The position numbers and the translations under genes were made by a program. Shown in pieces: positions 34,938 through 38,672 of a stretch of DNA of 38,672 nucleotides. The DNA is taken from positions 286,974 to 325,645 of the forward strand of contig BMAT01010356.1 in assembly GCA_019649035.1 (NCBI GenBank). The letters run 5' to 3'. Origin of the DNA: Elysia marginata. Taxonomy: Eukaryota; Mollusca; Gastropoda; Plakobranchidae. A model generated the notes under the pieces. That model had not been told where the DNA came from, searched no databases, and was given only the letters and a program-made list of their open reading frames with translations. Every line of letters begins with the position of its first letter. Within the stretch, counting starts at the first letter, position 1.

Positions 34938-36253
34938 CATTCAACAGTACATAGACCTAGTTGAAAAGATTGGTGAAACTGCGTTTTTATCTAACATTCA
35001 CACTAAGGTTTATTTATAACATAAAAGTAAAGACCCAGCATAAATTCATGTCCAAAATGAACTTGTACCCTGAATCATATGTATACTTCTATTATGTCTT
35101 TATATAAATAACTTGCCATATTTATGCCGCGCGCACTAAACAACTGCTAAAGCTACAACATAACTTCTCGCCAAAGAGCACTTAGCGAGATTATTATGTA
35201 AATAAACAGCAATAACTGCACGTGGACGTCTTAAAAGCCCTCACTTCACCAGACCCTAAGCTGCACACTCCTCTCAGTTGGTTATTTCGATCCTGCTGTC
35301 GTGGCGTGTATCTTGGCCAAGGGAAATATTCCTAGGCACCTAGGTTTGCTGTACAAGAAACAGATAAAAATATTTCACTCTCTATTTGAGCCCTTGCGGT
35401 TCTGTAAGGAGCTTAGACCCCCTGAAAATGCTTAATACTTCAATAAATACTCAATCTTTTCAAATTGTTTTGATGTTTATCAAACTCATATTTTGATCAT
35501 TCGACGGATGCTGAAAAAACAAAATTATTTTTCTGTTTTCTTTTAAAGATATCAACCTGCGCCAAGTTGACGTTAAGCAATAGGGCAAAATAACGGGCCG
35601 TGTAGGATTCTGGTGCTGATAGGTGTTAAATAGTATTGCAAGGAAAAAAACCCAGTTTGTCCAGACACATGGTCCAAAATAAGCATGCCGTCTCATTTAT
35701 CCAGTAAATTATAAAATCCCTACACTTTGTAGACCAAGCTACCAAAGAAAAGGGAATCTTTTACGAAAACAGAAATTCCTCTGGGACCCTTGTGGCTCAT
35801 TATCTAGTCCTCGTATCAATAATAAAAATCTATGTGCTGCACGTCTATCTTTACCGCCAGGTCAGTTCTCATCCCTTCAACAAACCCTTTTTATTGCGTA
35901 ACTATCAGTTATTCACTGCCAGCGTTCTTCTTCATTTCTTGGGCAAGCCCAGACCTGTGCGTGAGGCAATTATAACGAATGGGAGTGCAAAGGTTTCGCT
36001 AGCTGAGCATGGGGAAAAGCGTATTAGGGACAAATTAGTATAGAAGGACTGGGTCCATTATAACCTCACTTAAGTTATCAGTATAAGGAATTCTATGGAA
36101 AGAGAACAGTCTTTTTATATTAATAAATATAAAGTGCCCTATGGGTACGGCAACTACTGTCAGAATTTTCAGGTAAAAATCTAGTTTGTATAATTCGCTC
36201 CATCCGTTGAGCACTGTTTAACTTTGTACTGCAAATATTTACCTGCAAACTAT

Positions 36254-36352
36254 ATAGATATATAGATAGATAGATAAATAGATTAGACAGATAGATGGAT
36301 AGATAGATAAATAGATAGAGAGATAGAGAGATAGAGAGATAGATGGATATGT
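36254..36352. repeat. (GATA)n microsatellite
   Basis: Imperfect GATA/GACA/GAGA tetranucleotides. Confidence 0.93.
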
Positions 36353-36684
36353 AGGTAAATGACTGGATAGGCAGGAAGATAGAGATACAGGTAAATAAGG
36401 AGTTTGAAAACAATAGGACGAATGCTCACGAGATATAAGGCCAAACCTATCAAGTTAGCAAAATGAAATCAGAAACATATAATTGGGGAGAAAAGGAAAA
36501 TTAGCCAACATAGAAGGCAAAAAATCAGTCACTTGATCGGAATATACCGCACATTTGCAGGAAATATGTGGAACGAAAAATACAATAATTCGAGAATGTA
36601 TTGGTCTATTGCATAGACTGTGAACCCAGGAATAACTGCACCTCTTCACAATATGGGCGAAAATTAAGTTAAAAGAGAGCTAGA

Positions 36685-36776
36685 GATAGAGCGAGATAGA
36701 TAGACAGATAGATAGATAGACGAAAGAAAGATAGATAGATAGATAGATAAGATAGAAAGATAGATATAGAGAGAGC

Positions 36777-36822
<46 letters not shown>

Positions 36823-36832
36823 AGAATGTACT
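36685..36832. repeat. (GATA)n(GA)n microsatellite
   Basis: GATA tetranucleotides followed by a pure GA run. It lies about 90 bp downstream (minus sense) of the donor of the exon at 36924-36986. Confidence 0.95.
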
Positions 36833-36923
36833 GGAAATTGTAGGACAAAAAAGCTAGCATATTAAAATACAATAAAAGAAATAACCTCTTAAGCTACTGC
36901 AGTAAATGGTTATGACTTTTTAC

Positions 36924-36986
36924 CTGGTGCTGAATAATGTCATGCCAGGCGTCTTTTCCTCTGAGGCAGATAAAGTCACCTTGAAT
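36924..36986 (-). CDS. Universal stress protein, penultimate exon
   Basis: A 63-nt exon (21 codons, phase 0 at both ends) lies between CTCTGCTCAG (AG at 36987-36988) and CAG|GTAAAA. It encodes IQGDFICLRGKDAWHDIIQH plus Gln, the segment before the last strand of the UspA fold, where the GKDAW..I part replaces the common GxPGxxI motif. It joins without gap to EKVKAIMIVMG in the terminal exon, giving the expected order of the family. The upstream intron is 468 bp. Confidence 0.85.
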
Positions 36987-37454
36987 CTGAGCAGAGACAA
37001 AAATGAGGCGTAGCGGTTATCGTTTTGAGTAGGCACGTGTAATCAAGATTAGCAACTGCGTTCAGGAAGAGATAGTGATGGCGTCATGCAAAGGCAGACA
37101 CACCATAATCAAGATGTAGGTATAACGATCAGAGAAAGAGCATAATTGAGAATAAATGGAGGCAGAGAGTTAGATAGAGATTCAGAGGCACACAGGATAT
37201 GAAGTAGGGATAAACAGGCTAATGATGATGAGCATGATGAAGCAAAGATGAAATGGTATGGACATATGAAAAAAAAAATTAAACAAAAATTAAAATTGAA
37301 CTTTTAAAAAGCACTTGGTAAAATCTCCTATGATAGTCTACCGTATTGCAGAGATAAACTGATTCGAGCGAAACCTAGCTGTTGGTTATTTATTATAGTT
37401 TGAAATCATAAGGTACTTTTGCGCTATTGATTTTCAGAGAGTTGAAAAGCTTAC

Positions 37455-37552
37455 ATTGTGCGCTTCCATAAGCTTGCGGTATTTGTCCTCAATCACTTTC
37501 ACTTTAGCGTTTTCCTTCTCCATAAGCTCCATGCAGTGCTTGGGGCTTGGGC
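37455..37552 (-). CDS. Universal stress protein, internal exon
   Basis: A 98-nt exon starts after ATATTGCAG (AG at 37553-37554) in phase 1 and ends at AAT|GTAAGC. It encodes 32 residues, including SPKHCMELMEKENAKV and IEDKYRKLMEAHN, an amphipathic Lys/Glu-rich helix that precedes the IQGDF strand in animal UspA proteins. The three visible exons give 101 residues, about the C-terminal two thirds of a 140-160 residue family member. The N-terminal strand with the ATP-contacting Asp was not found between here and the right edge, so the gene runs out of the window. Confidence 0.82.
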
Positions 37553-37599
37553 CTGCAATATTGGAAAAAAACTACCCGATTAAATTCTATTGAAAATTT

Positions 37600-37977
37600 C
37601 TGTGACTATAAGGGAACGACCTTAGGACGAGGCATCGATAGAGTATTTAAAAGAGTATGTAGGTGGCAATGGATTGGGTTAGACTTAATACAGCCACGAA
37701 GGAGCATCAACACAGAGGTACTGGGAAAACCCAATAGGAGTGTGCGGCACGAACAGGCCACGAGGGACAGTAGGTCCGGTCAGTACAGAGCAGCAAATTG
37801 GTCAAATTAATGTATATACAGCTGTAGGTGCGGTCAACTTGGACGGCTTCCTAAAGACAGAGATGGATGGTGTGTGGTGCATCAGTGGTCTCAGTAGGAG
37901 CTACGATGGTAATGATGATTGCCTCACGAATTATGTGAGTACGATCATAGACAACAAGAATGTCGAATTTCTACAAT
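37600..37977 (+). pseudogene. Possible beta-propeller (TRIM/NHL-like) relic
   Basis: Two overlapping frames read IGQINVYTAVG, then GVWCISGLSRSYDG and IIDNKNVEFLQ before a stop. The pattern (short strand, about 20 residues, GL...DG, then D.NNKNVK-like) resembles the NHL-type blades of molluscan TRIM proteins. The repeats are poorly preserved, a frameshift lies near 37740-37800, and no RING or B-box is present. The resemblance is from memory. It could also be an unrelated non-coding open frame. Confidence 0.22.
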
Positions 37978-38349
37978 AATGGTTAAGACATGTACTTAAA
38001 GGGGCTTGGAACTGTATAGATACTGTGCATAATAATGATACTCAAGGGTGTCGTCTGACCAATTTAATTGGGGAGGCTGGTCCTTTTAGATATTTCGGTG
38101 GTCAAACAAAAGAATATCAGCAGACAATCAATCGCGATAAATAAAATAATCTAGATCTAGATCTACACTGGGGTTCCTTACACCATTACTTCAAGTCGCA
38201 AAAAAAAACCCTTTTCCGAAGTACAAACTTCCCATATCGCATACTGACGCATAGCCTAAAGCAAAGCCGTTGTTGATTCTAGATAAACTCCCCCTAGGCC
38301 AAATCTAAATTGAGAGACCACAAGTTAGGCCTGCTGCGACCCTGCTGCG
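37978..38349. other. Non-coding, nothing recognised
   Basis: Contains one TCTAGATCTAGATC word at about 38151-38164. No exon of the stress-protein gene was found here on the minus strand. Confidence 0.5.
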
Positions 38350-38376
38350 GCCAATTAGTGTGCTAGGAGGCTAGCC
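38350..38376 (+). repeat. Inverted repeat, left arm (27 bp)
   Basis: GCCAATTAGTGTGCTAGGAG and the following GCTAGCC match the reverse complement of 38508-38534 with one mismatch across a 131-bp spacer. Confidence 0.85.
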
Positions 38377-38404
38377 TTGAAATCATACTACTGCAGCAGT
38401 CAAA

Positions 38405-38412
38405 TTACGTCA
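38405..38412. promoter_or_regulatory. CRE/ATF-like site with neighbouring CCAAT boxes
   Basis: TTACGTCA (38405-38412) equals the ATF/CREB full-site core on the opposite strand. CCAAT boxes on the minus strand lie in the inverted-repeat arm (near 38530), in GCGATTGG (near 38554-38561) and in CCAATTGG (near 38596-38603). This could be promoter DNA, or simply part of a repeat family. Confidence 0.25.
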
Positions 38413-38507
38413 TGCGCTTGCCCTTCCCATATTGTTTAATAATACCTATTTTTAGATTTCTGTGGTTTAATATAACAATCGCATCGTGGGAAACCCAAAA
38501 CAGCGAG

Positions 38508-38534
38508 GGCTAGCCTCCTAGCACACTGATTGGC
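38508..38534 (-). repeat. Inverted repeat, right arm (27 bp)
   Basis: Partner of 38350-38376. A third diverged copy of the TAGCACACT...CCAATTGGT module follows at about 38582-38607. Confidence 0.85.
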
Positions 38535-38672
38535 TGCTGAATACTACGTAATTGCGATTGGTTGGGAAGAATACTACACCTTAGCACACTTTAATCCAAT
38601 TGGTTGCCACAGTCTTGTGTTAAAATGTAAACAATTCCGGATGAATGGGCTATCATGGGGGATAAACAAAAA

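Larger units (their letters stand above)
31193..36923 (-). other. Large intron of the stress-protein gene
   Basis: Begins (minus sense) with GTAAAAAG after CAG at 36924 and ends CCACAG before 31192; both flanking exons are phase 0. Inside are a TAG array, a truncated LINE in antisense orientation, an ATT array, a 35-bp duplication and GATA/GA arrays. No further exon was seen. The stretch 33501-36240 is otherwise AT-rich and unremarkable. Confidence 0.8.

Noticed and set aside
36120..36872. Ser/Leu/Tyr-rich membrane-like frames on the minus strand
   Set aside because: They are GATA and GA repeats read as TATC/TC.
1..38672. CRISPR arrays, operons, phage or bacterial defence genes
   Set aside because: Direct repeats here are microsatellites, minisatellites or transposon target duplications. 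Split exons with GT-AG signals and LINE/SINE content show animal nuclear DNA.

Overview
The window is AT-rich, intron-dominated animal DNA. It is full of microsatellites (ACT, CT, GA, ATT, CAT/CAG, GTT, TAG, GATA), decayed LINEs and a tRNA-derived SINE. Recurrent AGGCCTA and TCTAGATCTAGA motifs, a SINE ending in GACGTAAAA-like sequence plus a TTGG-type tail, and a universal stress protein of animal type all suggest a mollusc, most likely a gastropod. That placement is inference. No bacterial operon, CRISPR array, phage module or complete rRNA/tRNA gene is visible.
Left third (1-13 kb): after 5 kb of simple repeats comes the only long intact reading frame, a single-exon minus-strand gene (5413-6486). 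It encodes a 357-residue trypsin-fold protein with a His/Asp/Ser triad and an acidic tail. A 288-bp inverted repeat lies just upstream of it. Between 7.3 and 13 kb a second minus-strand gene is possible. It is pieced together only from splice signals and consistent phases: two alternative first exons near 12.4 and 12.96 kb, a 42-nt exon at 8.1 kb, and perhaps a terminal exon with a membrane segment at 7.3 kb. Its proposed intron holds a decayed LINE (about 9.0-10.5 kb) that is interrupted by a SINE with an 11-bp target duplication, and a 29-bp near-perfect hairpin.
Middle (13-30 kb): mostly non-coding. It contains a duplicated CAT/CAG array, a poly(A)-tailed retroposed element of about 876 bp with a 15-bp target duplication and an assembly gap inside, a Penelope/hammerhead-like signature, a LINE remnant, a possible signal-peptide exon (23.0 kb), and a proline-rich region built of 48-bp and 24-bp tandem repeats (24.1-24.9 kb) that carries a frameshift and a stop.
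Right third (30-38.7 kb): the minus strand carries the last three exons of a universal stress protein gene (31046-31192, 36924-36986, 37455-37552). Splice sites and phases are clean and the full ATP-binding signature is present. The 5' part of the gene lies beyond the right edge. Its 5.7-kb intron holds a 5'-truncated CR1/Jockey-like LINE and large TAG and GATA arrays. A 50-bp minisatellite lies 3' of the gene. The right edge has an inverted repeat with several CCAAT boxes.
The genes do not form a visible pathway or system. I found no convincing undescribed multi-gene system. The items most worth checking are the orphan protease-like gene, the decayed proline-rich repeat gene, the hammerhead-like motif and the two hairpins.
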